Shown piece after piece: positions 42,940-51,126 of a DNA stretch of 64,000 bases. The number at the start of each line of letters is the position of its first letter. Within the stretch, counting starts at the first letter, position 1. Under the pieces are notes generated by a model that worked only from the letters and a program-made list of their open reading frames with translations, did not search any database and was not told the origin of the DNA. The DNA comes from Streptomyces sp. NBC_01264 (lineage in GTDB: Bacteria; Actinomycetota; Actinomycetes; Streptomycetales; Streptomycetaceae). Both the position numbers and the translations under genes were made by a program. The stretch lies in assembly GCF_026340675.1 (NCBI RefSeq), contig NZ_JAPEOX010000002.1, forward strand, positions 1,798,001 to 1,862,000. The letters run 5' to 3'.

Positions 42940-43898
42940 ACGCCACCCCTGTCTACTTGTCCGCCCCCCGCTACGTTCTCGGCGAGAACCCGGCCGACCA
43001 CACGTCCATAGCGAATCTGACCGCGCGCGCCGCCGAGCTGCGCATGCCGGCCAAGGCCTCGCTGTGGGGCTGGGGAACGGTTCACCGCACCGGCAAGGAC
43101 CTGGAGACGCTGGCCGTGGAGAGCGGCCGGGCGACGCTCGCCGCGGCCGGGGCAGAGCCCGGCCAGGTCGACGCCCTCATCCTGTGCTCGACCCGGTTTC
43201 CCGGCGGTCCCCATACGCACGGGAGCTTCGTCCAGGCCGTCATGACCGGCCTCGGGCTGAGTGATACCGCTTTCACCGGCGTCACCCTGAACCGCTGCAC
43301 CAATCTGCTGGTCGGACTGCGCATGGCGCAGGCGCTGGTGGGCTCCGGGCAGCACCACACGGTGCTGGTCGTCACTACCGACCGGATCTCGGACGAGGCG
43401 ATCCGGATGGAGAACTTCGCCCTGTTCAGTGATGGTTCGGCCGCCTGTCTGGTGAGCGCCCGGCCGTACGGCGAGGACGCGTACGAGATCCTCGGCGGGG
43501 CCAGTGCCCAGGACCCGGCGTCGCTCGAATGGTCGAACGAGATCAGCTCGGACCTGGCCCGGGTGGTGAACGACCGCATCCTCGCGCCGCTCGACCTGAC
43601 CCTCGAGGACGTGGACGGCGTACTGCACCCGAACCTCCTCAAGCCGATCGTCGTGCTGAAGGAACGCCAGGCCGGATTCAGCGCGGGGCAGTTGTTCCTG
43701 GACAACATCTCCCGCGTCGGCCACTGCTTCGCGGCCGATCCTCTGATCAATCTCGTGGACCGCGCCGAGGCGGGACAGCTGCGCGACGGCGGTCACTACC
43801 TCCTGGCGTCGAGCGTGCCGGGCGTACGAGTCGGCGTACTCCTGCGCAAGCTCTCCGCCGCCCAGCAGCCGACGAGCACTGAAACCTCGGAGTTCTGA
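42936..43898 (+). CDS. KAS III-like acyltransferase/condensing enzyme with altered triad
   Basis: The 320-residue protein follows the ketoacyl synthase III fold with the catalytic Cys in GVTLNRCTNLLVGL and His in GVLHPNLLKP. Where FabH has Asn in a YGNTSAAS-type motif, this protein has ISRVGHCFAADP, replacing Asn by His. Such variants often act as acyltransferases forming esters or amides rather than decarboxylative condensers. No polyketide synthase accompanies it. Overlapping start and stop codons join it to its neighbours. Confidence 0.82.
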   Translation: MNATPVYLSAPRYVLGENPADHTSIANLTARAAELRMPAKASLWGWGTVHRTGKDLETLAVESGRATLAAAGAEPGQVDALILCSTRFPGGPHTHGSFVQAVMTGLGLSDTAFTGVTLNRCTNLLVGLRMAQALVGSGQHHTVLVVTTDRISDEAIRMENFALFSDGSAACLVSARPYGEDAYEILGGASAQDPASLEWSNEISSDLARVVNDRILAPLDLTLEDVDGVLHPNLLKPIVVLKERQAGFSAGQLFLDNISRVGHCFAADPLINLVDRAEAGQLRDGGHYLLASSVPGVRVGVLLRKLSAAQQPTSTETSEF

Positions 43899-46147
43899 TG
43901 AACGCGCACACCGGTTTTCCCCTTCCGGACCTGACCACTTCCCTGCCCCGCGCGGCCTTCCGGTTCAGTCCGAAGGCCGCCGAGGAAGCCACCGCGGTTC
44001 TCGACGCCGCGCCCGCCGACATCTTCCGGCAGCTCCTCGACGACCAGGAGAGCGAGACGACCCTGCTCGTCGCCCGTCGGGCGCTGCACGCCTTCCTTCC
44101 CACGGCCGATGCCGAGGCCGGTACGGACGCCGCTACGGACGCCGCTACGGACGCGGACGCCATCGCCGCCCGTGTCCGGCAGGCCCGCACCGCCCTCGAA
44201 CCGGCCCTCGCAGGCCTGCGGGAGCGCGGCTCGGAGACGTACCGCCTCGTCCTGCGCCAGCGCGCGCCCCTGATGCTGCTCGCCGGCTGCTGGCTGGACA
44301 ACGTCTCGCAGACCGCCACCCAGCCGTCGGTCATCGTCAACCGGCTCTTCGGCCAGTACTTCTTCCTGCAGGGCGAGGGCACCCCCGAGCGCGGGCTGCT
44401 GGCCCGGCGGTGGCGGGCGCTCATCGAGCTCGGGGTGCACCTGCCCGAGATCGAGACCGTGGACTTCCTGAAGGAGGCCGAGGCGCGCCCGCTGACCGCG
44501 CTGCACGCCTCCTTCCACCTCGCGCTCTCCCGGCTGCCCGCATCGTTCCTGCCCGAAGTGGTGGGCGTGCACTACGCCGTGAACGCCCTGGGCATCGACG
44601 ATCTCCTGCTGGGCACGGACACTCCCTTCCTGGCCGAGGCGGAGGCCCGTGCGGTCCTCGCCGAGTACCTCGGGCTGACCGAGAGCTCGCCGACCGGCGC
44701 GCGGGACCGGCAGCGGATGACCGCCGCGATCGAGCTGGTGCTGCGCCTCGAGCGGGAGCACACGGCGCTCCTCGGCGAGCTGGCCGACTGGCACGACGGG
44801 CTGTCCCTGGATGCCAAGGTCGGGCGGATCGTGGCCCGGCACGCGCCGTACGCGGGCCGCCAGCATCGCAGCGTGCGCCTCGGCGACCGGCGCCTGTCGG
44901 ACTGGCTCGACGACGAGAACATGGATCTGGCGGCCTTCGTCGGCCAGTTCCGCGAGGCCCGGCAGATGAAGCCCGCCCGCGAGGGCGTGTGCCGCTTCCT
45001 GCGGTCCATCAAGTTCGGCGGGCCGATGTTCGGCATCTTCGACGAGCACGAGGCGGCCGTGTTCACCCAGTGGGCGCAGGCCATCGCGGCGGGTGAACCG
45101 GCGGACCTCGACTTCCGGCCGAACACCGCCGGCGACGGTCAGGCCCTGGCCTGGGCCCAGGCGCTGCGCGGCAGCGACCCGGCCGATACGGTTCTCGCCG
45201 ATGCCCCGTCCGGCCTGGACGACCGGCAGTTGTTCCACCGCGTGGTCAACATCGAGCAGTTCCCCCACATCCTGGGGGCCGCCCGGGACCGGGCCGAGGC
45301 CAACCTCACGGACGCGGAGCTGCTGTTCGCCCACGGATCGGGCGGCACCCTCACCGACGCGGAGTACTTCGACTACACGCCCGAGGCGCTGATGGCGCGC
45401 GTCGACGCGATCTACTGGGACAAGCTGGTCGACCCCTACCAGCCCCTCACGGAGATCCCCGACCGCGACACCGTGATCTTCGAGCAGAGCACCTTCGCCC
45501 TCGGCAGCCTGATCGACGGCACCTGGGCCCAGCGCATCGGCAACCTCGGCCGCAACCACCGGCAGAGCGACCACATGCTGTTCTCCATCTACGCCGACGA
45601 GATGGGCCGCGGCGATCTGGACAAGAACCACATCACGCTCATCCACCAGGTACTGGCCAGCATGGACATCCACCTGCCGCACATCCGCCAGGACGAGTTC
45701 CTGGAGCAGGGCGATCTGCCGGACGGGCTCTACGGGTTCTCCATCCACCAGGTGTGCCTGGCGCTCTTCCCCGACACCCTCTACAACGAGATCCTCGGCT
45801 ACAACCTGGGCATCGAGATGTTCGGGCTCGGCGCGATGCGGCTCCACGAGATACAGAAGCTGCGCCGCCACAACCTGGACGCGGGCTACGAGCAGGCCCA
45901 CCTGTCGATCGACAACTTCTCCGCCGGGCACGCCCGGCAGTCGGCCGACATCATCGTCTCCTACCTCGACGGCGTCCGGCGCAATTCCGGTGAGGAAGCC
46001 GTCCAGCGGGAGTGGCGCCGCATCTGGCGCGGTTACGCCTCCTTCGCCTACTTCGTCGAGCACAAGCTGGTCGGTCAGGTGCTTGCCGCGCAGCCGGCCG
46101 CCGCTCCCGCCGCTCCCGCCGCCGACGATGCAGGCCTGCTCATCTGA
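43898..46147 (+). CDS. Large heme-oxygenase-like (iron-containing redox) enzyme
   Basis: At 749 residues it is much longer than typical heme-oxygenase-like diiron oxidases (250-350). The C-terminal half has the metal-site helices YADEMGRGDLDKNHITLIH, GYNLGIEMFGLGAMRLHEIQ and YEQAHLSIDNFSAGHARQSA, rich in appropriately spaced Glu/His/Asp. The N-terminal half (1-420) is helical without a motif I can name. Relatives oxidise N atoms or cleave C-C bonds of amino acids and fatty acids. In this cluster it may oxidise the hydrazine or a lysine-derived intermediate. An 'AATDAATDA' repeat lies near residue 83. Confidence 0.78.
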   Translation: MNAHTGFPLPDLTTSLPRAAFRFSPKAAEEATAVLDAAPADIFRQLLDDQESETTLLVARRALHAFLPTADAEAGTDAATDAATDADAIAARVRQARTALEPALAGLRERGSETYRLVLRQRAPLMLLAGCWLDNVSQTATQPSVIVNRLFGQYFFLQGEGTPERGLLARRWRALIELGVHLPEIETVDFLKEAEARPLTALHASFHLALSRLPASFLPEVVGVHYAVNALGIDDLLLGTDTPFLAEAEARAVLAEYLGLTESSPTGARDRQRMTAAIELVLRLEREHTALLGELADWHDGLSLDAKVGRIVARHAPYAGRQHRSVRLGDRRLSDWLDDENMDLAAFVGQFREARQMKPAREGVCRFLRSIKFGGPMFGIFDEHEAAVFTQWAQAIAAGEPADLDFRPNTAGDGQALAWAQALRGSDPADTVLADAPSGLDDRQLFHRVVNIEQFPHILGAARDRAEANLTDAELLFAHGSGGTLTDAEYFDYTPEALMARVDAIYWDKLVDPYQPLTEIPDRDTVIFEQSTFALGSLIDGTWAQRIGNLGRNHRQSDHMLFSIYADEMGRGDLDKNHITLIHQVLASMDIHLPHIRQDEFLEQGDLPDGLYGFSIHQVCLALFPDTLYNEILGYNLGIEMFGLGAMRLHEIQKLRRHNLDAGYEQAHLSIDNFSAGHARQSADIIVSYLDGVRRNSGEEAVQREWRRIWRGYASFAYFVEHKLVGQVLAAQPAAAPAAPAADDAGLLI

Positions 46148-46211
46148 CGTCTGACGCCCGACCCCTGACGCCGTATCTGCCGACGCCCACCCCCTCGCAC
46201 GGAGAACCGCT

Positions 46212-47432
46212 TTGGAACTGACCAGCGCTTTCGATCAGGAGATCCTGGCCCTCCCCTTCTACGACGACGGACACCGCCTCCTGGCGAATGCCATCGGCAC
46301 CTGGTGCGACGGCCGCGCCCCCCTGTGGAAGGAGGTCCGTCGGGAGGACCCGGAGAAGGCCGGACAGCGTCTGGTGCGGATGCTCGGCGACGACGGCTGG
46401 CTCGCCTTCCTGGATCCGCGGTCCGCGCCCGACGGTCCCGCCGGCGGTCCCCCCGGCGACTTCCGCAGCATCGGCCTGATGCGTGAGGCGCTCGCCTACG
46501 CCGAGGACCTGGCCGACTTCGCCTTCTCCATTCAGGCCCTCGCCGCCACGCCGATCATCCGGTACGGCAGCGAGGAGCAGAAGGAGCGCTACCTGCCGCG
46601 GATGGCCGAGGGCTCGCTCATCGGCGCGTTCGCCGTCTCCGAGCCGGAGGCGGGTTCGGACATCGCCTCGGTCGGGCTGCGGGCCGAGCGCGACGAGGAC
46701 GGCGGCTACGTCCTGAACGGGCAGAAGGCGTGGATCGCCAACGCCGGGATCGCGGACGTGTACGTCGTCATCGCCCGCACCGGCGAGGGTCCCGGCCCGC
46801 TGGGGCTCACCGCCTTCCTCGTCCCGGCCGGCACCCCCGGCCTGCGCGTCCACGAGCGCTTGGACGCGGTCGCTCCGCGCGCCTTCGCCCATCTGTCCTT
46901 CGAGAACTGCCGGGTTCCCCGGGAGGCCGTGCTGGGCAGGCCGGGCAAGGGCTTCGTCATCGCCATGGACCTGTTGGAGCGGTTCCGGATGACGGTCGGC
47001 GCCGCGGCGCTCGGGTTCGCCCGCCGGGCCGCCGACACGGCGCTGGCCCACGCCCGCACCCGCCGGATCGGCAACGAGAAGCTGGTCGACCTCCAGCTGA
47101 CCAAGGCCTCCCTGGCCGATATGGACGTCCGGCTCAACGCGGCCGCGCTGCTGGTGGCGCGGGCGGGCTGGGAGGCCGACCACGGCAGCAGGCGCTTCGC
47201 CCGGCATTCGAGCATCGCCAAGCTGTACGCGACCGAGGAAGCCCAGCACGTCATCGACTCCGCCGTGCAGTTGCTCGGCGCGGCGGGTGTGATCGGGGAC
47301 AGTGTCACCGAGCGCCTGTACCGGCAGATCCGGTCCCTGCGGATATACGAGGGCACCTCGGAGGTCATGCGGCTGACCATCGCCGGCACGCTCGATGCCC
47401 GGCGCGCCGCCCTCCCCTCTCGCTATCTCTGA
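46212..47432 (+). CDS. Acyl-CoA dehydrogenase family protein
   Basis: The TTG start at 46212 has GGAG seven bases upstream. The 406-residue protein shows the full acyl-CoA dehydrogenase pattern: FAVSEPEAGSDIASV, LNGQKAWIANAG, LLERFRMTVGAAALGFA and the catalytic Glu in IYEGTSEVMRL. Unlike the region A flavoprotein it is a standard dehydrogenase. The triacsin pathway uses such an enzyme on the carrier-bound hydrazinoacetate derivative, which is a reasonable model here. Its stop lies in the first copy of a 25-bp tandem repeat. Confidence 0.9.
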   Translation: MELTSAFDQEILALPFYDDGHRLLANAIGTWCDGRAPLWKEVRREDPEKAGQRLVRMLGDDGWLAFLDPRSAPDGPAGGPPGDFRSIGLMREALAYAEDLADFAFSIQALAATPIIRYGSEEQKERYLPRMAEGSLIGAFAVSEPEAGSDIASVGLRAERDEDGGYVLNGQKAWIANAGIADVYVVIARTGEGPGPLGLTAFLVPAGTPGLRVHERLDAVAPRAFAHLSFENCRVPREAVLGRPGKGFVIAMDLLERFRMTVGAAALGFARRAADTALAHARTRRIGNEKLVDLQLTKASLADMDVRLNAAALLVARAGWEADHGSRRFARHSSIAKLYATEEAQHVIDSAVQLLGAAGVIGDSVTERLYRQIRSLRIYEGTSEVMRLTIAGTLDARRAALPSRYL

Positions 47433-47474
47433 ATCACGCTTCCCTCAGCATCTCTGAATCACGCTTCCCTCAGC
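47425..47474. repeat. Perfect 25-bp tandem duplication at the acyl-CoA dehydrogenase stop
   Basis: Two identical 25-bp copies (47425-47449 and 47450-47474) start ATCTCTGAATCACGC. The first copy includes the TGA stop of the dehydrogenase. A recent slippage event; no function is evident. Confidence 0.9.
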
Positions 47475-47533
47475 GACTCCACCGCACCACCCCGAAGCAC
47501 CGAAACGCCGAGCACCCAGCAAGGAGCACCAAG

Positions 47534-48712
47534 GTGACCACCCCGATCGAAGCGGTCAGGCTGGCGGACCCGTACCCCGGCTACGCGGCACTGGTGGCCG
47601 AGCGCCCCTTCGCCTTCGACCCGGCCGTGAACGCCTGGGTCGCGGCGGACGCGGCGGCGGTGCGTGCCGTGCTGGACTCGGCAGCCCTGCGGGTCCGTCC
47701 GGTGGCCGAGCCGGTGCCCGCCGGGATCGTCGGCACCCCCGCCGGTGAGGTGTTCGGGGATCTGGTGCGGATGACCGACGGCGACCTCCAGCAGCGCCTG
47801 AAGGGTGTGGTCGTCGAGGCGCTGGGGAGCGCCGACCCCGCGTACGCCGCCCGGCTGGCCGCCGAGCAGACCCGGGCTGCTCTGGCGGCTCTGCCGGCGG
47901 GCGGCGAAGTCCCCTTCGAGGAGCTGATGTTCGCCGTTCCCGCCCGGGTCGTGGCGGCCCTGTGCGGGCTGGACGCGGACGGCTCGGCGGAGGCCGCCCG
48001 GCTGATCGGCGATTTCGTCCAGTGCATCCCCGCACTGGCCACCTCGGAGCAGCAGCGGGCGGCGGCGCTGGCAGCCGCCCGGCTCCGGGAGCTGCTCGGC
48101 CCCGGCATCGAGCACGCGGAGGCCGCCGGGGACGGGCTGCTCGCCGGGCTCGTACGGGCCGCCCGGGACGCCTCCTGGACCCGGACGGCTCCGCTGCTGG
48201 CCAACGCGGTCGGGTTCCTGTCCCAGACGTACGACGCCACGGCCGGGCTGATCGGAAACACGCTGCTGGCGCTGGCCCGGGGTGAGGAGACCCCGAAGAC
48301 CCTGGCCGCGACAGAGGCGTTCGTACGGGAGGTGGCCCGGCACGACGCGCCGATCCAGAACACCCGCCGCTTCGCCGCCGAGCCGTTCCGGCACGGCGGC
48401 GCCGAGGTCGCCCCTGGCGAGCAGGTGCTGGTGCTGCTCGCCGCCGCGAACCGCGACCCGGCGGTCAACCCCGATCCGCACGCCTTCCGGCCCGGCCGAG
48501 AGGCGCCGGTGGTCTTCACCTTCGGCGCCGCCGCCCACCGGTGTCCCGGACAGGGCCTGGCGGTGGCGATAGCCGGGGCGGTCATCGGGGCACTGCTGGA
48601 CTCCGGGTTCGACCCGGCGCGGCTGCGCGCCGCCGCCGGACCCCACGGGCCGGCCGGGCCGGCCGAAGTCACGTACCGGCCACTGGCCAACGCCCGGATC
48701 CCGGTGCTGTAG
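47534..48712 (+). CDS. Cytochrome P450
   Basis: The GTG at 47534 follows AAGGAG. The 392-residue protein ends with the haem-binding loop FTFGAAAHRCPGQGLAVAIA, and FVREVARHDAPIQNTRRFAA contains the ExxR-type helix K region (EVAR, with R/H variation). The I-helix region reads FLSQTYDATAGLIGNTLLAL without the usual acid-Thr pair, so oxygen activation may be unusual. It is shorter at the N-terminus than many P450s. It probably oxidises a late intermediate. Confidence 0.9.
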   Translation: MTTPIEAVRLADPYPGYAALVAERPFAFDPAVNAWVAADAAAVRAVLDSAALRVRPVAEPVPAGIVGTPAGEVFGDLVRMTDGDLQQRLKGVVVEALGSADPAYAARLAAEQTRAALAALPAGGEVPFEELMFAVPARVVAALCGLDADGSAEAARLIGDFVQCIPALATSEQQRAAALAAARLRELLGPGIEHAEAAGDGLLAGLVRAARDASWTRTAPLLANAVGFLSQTYDATAGLIGNTLLALARGEETPKTLAATEAFVREVARHDAPIQNTRRFAAEPFRHGGAEVAPGEQVLVLLAAANRDPAVNPDPHAFRPGREAPVVFTFGAAAHRCPGQGLAVAIAGAVIGALLDSGFDPARLRAAAGPHGPAGPAEVTYRPLANARIPVL

Positions 48713-48771
48713 CGGCACATCCGCCCTCCGCAGTGAGCACACACAAGGCTACCGCCTGCCCTTTTACACCA

Positions 48772-48789
48772 GACTTATCACCATAAGTC
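48772..48789. promoter_or_regulatory. Palindrome in the promoter region of the saccharopine dehydrogenase genes
   Basis: GACTTAT CACC ATAAGTC has perfect 7-bp arms and lies 33 bp upstream of the ATG at 48822. The AT-rich arms stand out in GC-rich DNA, in the only sizeable gap (109 bp) of the operon's right half. It is a candidate operator or internal promoter. Confidence 0.5.
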
Positions 48790-48821
48790 AGGAATTTGCC
48801 TCCAAAGGAGAACCCAAGCAA

Positions 48822-49940
48822 ATGTCGGACAATCCGCACCTCTGGATGCGGGCCGAATCGCGGCCGACCGAGCGCCGCGCGCCCCTCGTCCCCGAGGATG
48901 CCGCGCACCTGACGAGCCAGGGCGTCGAGATCACCGTGGAGGAGTCGACGCAGCGCGCCTTCCCCCTGGACGACTACCTCACCGCGGGCTGCCGCACCGC
49001 CCCGGCGGGCAGCTGGACCGATGCGCCCGGCGGTGCCCACATCCTGGGCCTGAAGGAACTCCCCTACCGGCCGGCCGGACTGTCTCATCGTCATATCTAT
49101 TTCGGGCACGCCTACAAGGGACAGTCCGGCGCAGGCGAGCTGCTCGCCCGGTTCACGGCCGGTGGCGGCGCGCTCCTCGACCTGGAGTACCTGACCGACG
49201 ACACCGGCCGACGGCTGGCGGCCTTCGGCTACTGGGCCGGCTACGTCGGCGCGGCCCTGGCCGTGCTGCACCAGCGCGGACGGCTGCGGACCCCGCTGCG
49301 CCCGACCGACCTGAACGCGCTGGACGCCCTGCTGAACGAACCCGGCGAGAACGGGAGCGCGCTGGTGATCGGCGCCCTCGGACGCAGCGGCCGCGGCGCG
49401 TGCGACGCCCTGGTCACGGCGGGACTCACCCCCACCCGGTGGGACGTGGCGGAGACGGCCACGCTGGACCGCTCGGCCCTGCTCGACCACGACATCCTCG
49501 TCAACACCGTCCTGATGAACCGGCCCACGCCGCCGTTCCTGACCCACGCGGACCTCGACGGCCCCCGCCGCCTCTCCGTGGTGTCGGACGTCACCTGTGA
49601 CGTGACCTCGGAGTGCAACGTCCTGCCGGTCTACGCCGAACTCACCGACTGGGACGCACCGGTACGCCGCCTGCGCGACGGCGACCGGCCGGCCGACCTC
49701 ATCGCCATCGACAATCTGCCGTCGCTGCTTCCGGTGGAGGCCAGCCGTGCCTTCTCGGCGGAGCTGTGGCCGCTGCTGGCGACCCTGGGCGGTGCCGATC
49801 CGGTCTGGGCGCGCTGCCTGGGCGTCTTCGAGACCGCCACCGCCGGGACCGGGACCGGGAACAGCCGAGCCGCCGGGGACTGGGCGGACAGCGACGACAG
49901 CCAGGCCCATGAAGGCAAGGAGTACGCCGATGCCCGCTGA
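48822..49940 (+). CDS. Saccharopine dehydrogenase, lysine-forming (LYS1-like)
   Basis: The 372-residue protein aligns by eye along its length with yeast Lys1: HLWMRAESRPTERRAPLVPE, EDSxQ-like EESTQRAFPLDDY, AGSWTDAP, HIYFGHAYKGQSGAGELLAR, LLDLEYLTDDTGRRLAAFGY, IGALGRSGRGACDAL and DNLPSLLPVEASRAFS. Lys1 splits saccharopine with NAD+ into lysine and 2-oxoglutarate. Actinomycetes normally make lysine by the diaminopimelate route, so a fungal-type enzyme here points to lysine recycling for the N-hydroxylase. It overlaps the next gene by 11 bp. Confidence 0.88.
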   Translation: MSDNPHLWMRAESRPTERRAPLVPEDAAHLTSQGVEITVEESTQRAFPLDDYLTAGCRTAPAGSWTDAPGGAHILGLKELPYRPAGLSHRHIYFGHAYKGQSGAGELLARFTAGGGALLDLEYLTDDTGRRLAAFGYWAGYVGAALAVLHQRGRLRTPLRPTDLNALDALLNEPGENGSALVIGALGRSGRGACDALVTAGLTPTRWDVAETATLDRSALLDHDILVNTVLMNRPTPPFLTHADLDGPRRLSVVSDVTCDVTSECNVLPVYAELTDWDAPVRRLRDGDRPADLIAIDNLPSLLPVEASRAFSAELWPLLATLGGADPVWARCLGVFETATAGTGTGNSRAAGDWADSDDSQAHEGKEYADAR

Positions 49941-51126
49941 CCCGATATCACCCGACCCGGTGCCCGCGAGCGGCACCGTCCACTGGATAGGCACCGGCCT
50001 CTCGACCGGCCGCAGCGGCCTCGGGCTGCTGTGCGCGCAGGCCGACCTCGTCGTGCTGTGGGACCGTACCGCCGAGCGCGCCGCCGAGCGGCTCGCCGCC
50101 CTGGACCTGACCGGCCACGCCGAGGTACGGGCCCTGACGGACGGGGCCCTGGAGGCCGAGGTGGGTGCCGGGGACGTGATCGTGTCGATGCTGCCCGCCA
50201 CCGAGCACCCGCGGCTGCTGCGCCTCGCCGTCGACCGCCGGGCGCACTTCGCCTGCACCAGCTACGTCTCCGAGGAGATCGCCGAGCTGGCGGAGCGCGC
50301 CGCCGAGGCGGGCGTCGTGGTGCTGACCGAGGCCGGACTCGACCCGGGCATCGACCACCTGATGGCCCATCTGCTGGTCGAGAAGGCCCGTGCGGTGATC
50401 GGGGAAACCGCTGAGTCGGTCGACTTCACCTCCTACTGCGGCGGCATCCCGGCCGTACCCAACGAGTTCCGCTACCGCTTCAGCTGGGCGCCGTACGGCG
50501 TACTCGCGGCTCTCGGCTCCGCCGCGCGCCACATCGCCGAAGGCGTGGAAAGCACCGCCGTGCGCCCGTGGGAGGCCACCGCCGTCCACCGCCTGGGCGG
50601 CGAGGACTTCGAGGTCTACCCCAACCGGGACAGCGTGCCCTTCGTTTCCCAGTACGGCATCCCCGAGGGCTGGCACCTGCGCACCTTCGTCCGCGGCACC
50701 CTGCGCAACGCGGGCTGGCGCAGCGCATGGGAACCGGTCTTCCAGGTGGTGAGCGCCGGTGACCAGGCACAGGTCCGCCGGCTCGCCAAGGAGCTGGCCG
50801 AACGCCACCCGACCACCGAGGCCGACCGCGACCGCGTGGTGCTCTCCGTCGCGCTGGACGTACGCGCCGCGGACGGGAAGCGCTGGCAGGGCTCGTACCT
50901 GATGGACCTGACCGGAGAGGAGTCGGAGAGCGCGATGGCCCGCGCCGTATCGCTGCCGATCGCCTACGGCGTCACCCGGCTGCTGGCCGGGGCTCTGCCC
51001 CCCGGCCTGAACCGCGCCGGCCGGTCCGAGGAGGAGGCCGCCCGCTGGATGGCCTTCCTGGACTCCAACGGTCTGGGCAGCACGTTCGCCGACACCGTCC
51101 CCGCCCCCCGAGGAGCCGAAGCATGA
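49930..51126 (+). CDS. Saccharopine reductase (LYS9-like, glutamate-dependent)
   Basis: From the ATG at 49930, with AAGGAG upstream, the 398-residue protein has an N-terminal Rossmann domain (WIGTGLSTGRSGLGLLCAQ, then DVIVSMLPATEHPRLLRLAV) and the saccharopine reductase features TSYVSEEIAELAERA, LTEAGLDPGIDHLMAH and DFTSYCGGIPAVPNEFRYRF. This enzyme class condenses allysine (2-aminoadipate 6-semialdehyde) with glutamate and reduces it to saccharopine. Allysine is the expected by-product of the DAO-type enzyme at 55220, so it fits a recycling loop. An ATGA overlap joins it to the ATP-grasp gene. Confidence 0.88.
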   Translation: MPADPISPDPVPASGTVHWIGTGLSTGRSGLGLLCAQADLVVLWDRTAERAAERLAALDLTGHAEVRALTDGALEAEVGAGDVIVSMLPATEHPRLLRLAVDRRAHFACTSYVSEEIAELAERAAEAGVVVLTEAGLDPGIDHLMAHLLVEKARAVIGETAESVDFTSYCGGIPAVPNEFRYRFSWAPYGVLAALGSAARHIAEGVESTAVRPWEATAVHRLGGEDFEVYPNRDSVPFVSQYGIPEGWHLRTFVRGTLRNAGWRSAWEPVFQVVSAGDQAQVRRLAKELAERHPTTEADRDRVVLSVALDVRAADGKRWQGSYLMDLTGEESESAMARAVSLPIAYGVTRLLAGALPPGLNRAGRSEEEAARWMAFLDSNGLGSTFADTVPAPRGAEA

